Source: Candidatus Poribacteria bacterium
GTDB lineage: Bacteria; Poribacteria; WGA-4E; WGA-3G
DNA: 6,568 nt
Direction of reading: 5' to 3'
NCBI GenBank assembly: GCA_009835515.1
Contig: VXXH01000509.1
Span: forward strand, 1 to 6,568
Shown here piece by piece: positions 6,349-6,568 of the stretch; the stretch's first letter is position 1; each line of letters starts with the position of its first letter. The position numbers and the translations under genes are program-made. Below the pieces are notes generated by a model, which worked only from the letters and a program-made list of their open reading frames with translations, was not told the DNA's origin and did not search any database.

Positions 6349-6568
6349 TATTGTCTTCCTCGTTTTGTATTTCAGGGTCAGGGATAAAATCGTAAGCCTC
6401 AATCAAATCAAAAAGCAGCGTTTCATAGCCTATTTTATCCGTTTTGCTTTCCTGCAGCATGGCATACCACGGCCCCGGATTGTTATCCTTGTCGGATGTG
6501 CTATGCCAGTTGTGTTCGATTTGATCTCGGAGTTGTTCTCCATCTTTCTTATCAAGACGACTTCGGAA
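6329..6568 (-). CDS. C-terminal end of a large upstream gene, probably Cas10 (partial)
   Basis: An open frame enters from the right edge and runs 79 codons to a TGA at 6329-6331. The visible tail is hydrophilic, with a tryptophan-containing stretch (PGPWYAMLQ), a predicted helix (ETLLFDLIEAYDF) and an acidic end rich in Asp, Glu and Asn. It overlaps the next gene by 20 bp, so the two are translationally linked. In type III-D loci the gene directly before csx10 is usually cas10, the large subunit carrying the cyclic-oligoadenylate-producing palm domain. The short helical tail fits the C-terminal helical domain of Cas10. The diagnostic parts (HD domain, GGDD palm motif) lie outside the window, so this identity rests on gene order rather than on a motif. 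It could also be another RAMP subunit. Confidence 0.6.
   Translation of the reverse strand, partial: FRSRLDKKDGEQLRDQIEHNWHSTSDKDNNPGPWYAMLQESKTDKIGYETLLFDLIEAYDFIPDPEIQNEEDNSDESND
6355..6361 (-). promoter_or_regulatory. Ribosome binding site deciding the GTG start of the Cas7-Csx10 fusion
   Basis: GAGGAAG lies 6 bases before the GTG at 6346-6348, inside the end of the upstream gene. An ATG at 6402 is in frame, but the 18 extra residues it would add (MRLTILSL...) fall before the first RAMP strand and do not look like part of the fold. The GTG is therefore preferred. Confidence 0.75.

Noticed and set aside
6349..6402. Earlier ATG start for the Cas7-Csx10 fusion
   Set aside because: It would overlap the upstream gene by 74 bp and adds residues outside the RAMP fold, while GTG 6348 has GAGGAAG at good spacing.
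1..6568. CRISPR array or mobile element
   Set aside because: No evenly spaced direct repeats, transposase motifs or terminal inverted repeats were seen on either strand.

Overview
The window is a single co-directional minus-strand gene cluster, read from base 6568 down to base 1. It encodes most of a type III-D CRISPR-Cas effector complex. Eight genes are packed with overlaps of up to 20 bp and gaps of at most 27 bp. Every start visible in the window has a Shine-Dalgarno (SD) sequence 6 to 8 bases upstream. Both end genes are cut by the window edges. No promoter, convincing terminator, CRISPR array, cas1/cas2, cas6, tRNA, rRNA or mobile element is visible.

Layout in transcription order: (1) the C-terminal 79 residues of a large gene, by position probably cas10 (6329-6568). 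(2) A 646-residue fusion of a Cas7-type RAMP domain with a Csx10 (Cas5-group) domain (4408-6348). (3) A 150-residue helical protein, probably the Cas11 small subunit (3959-4411). (4) A 262-residue Csm3-like Cas7 (3159-3947). (5) A 307-residue Cas7 with a C-terminal extension (2236-3159). (6) Csx19 (1746-2234). (7) A 328-residue Cas7 with an N-terminal extension (747-1733). (8) A 207-residue protein I do not recognise, made of a helical domain, a proline-rich linker and an OB/S1-like domain (111-734). (9) The first 27 codons of another gene (1-83).

From family knowledge, the four Cas7 domains should form the crRNA-binding backbone, Csx10 should cap the 5' crRNA end, Cas11 should form the inner filament, and Cas10 should be the large subunit. 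Csx19 is a III-D-specific component of poorly known role. All four Cas7 domains keep an aspartate where Csm3 has its target-RNA cleaving residue, and all keep a four-cysteine zinc-type cluster. cas7 and csx10 are fused while cas11 is separate but overlaps by ATGA. This looks intermediate between III-D systems with separate genes and those with a Cas7-Cas5-Cas11 fusion.

The host cannot be fixed from the sequence. The strong SD sites and moderate GC content indicate a bacterium. Type III-D is common in cyanobacteria and several uncultured or environmental phyla, but no marker gene here decides between them. The least explained parts are the 207-residue protein and the truncated gene after it, which are candidates for new accessory components.
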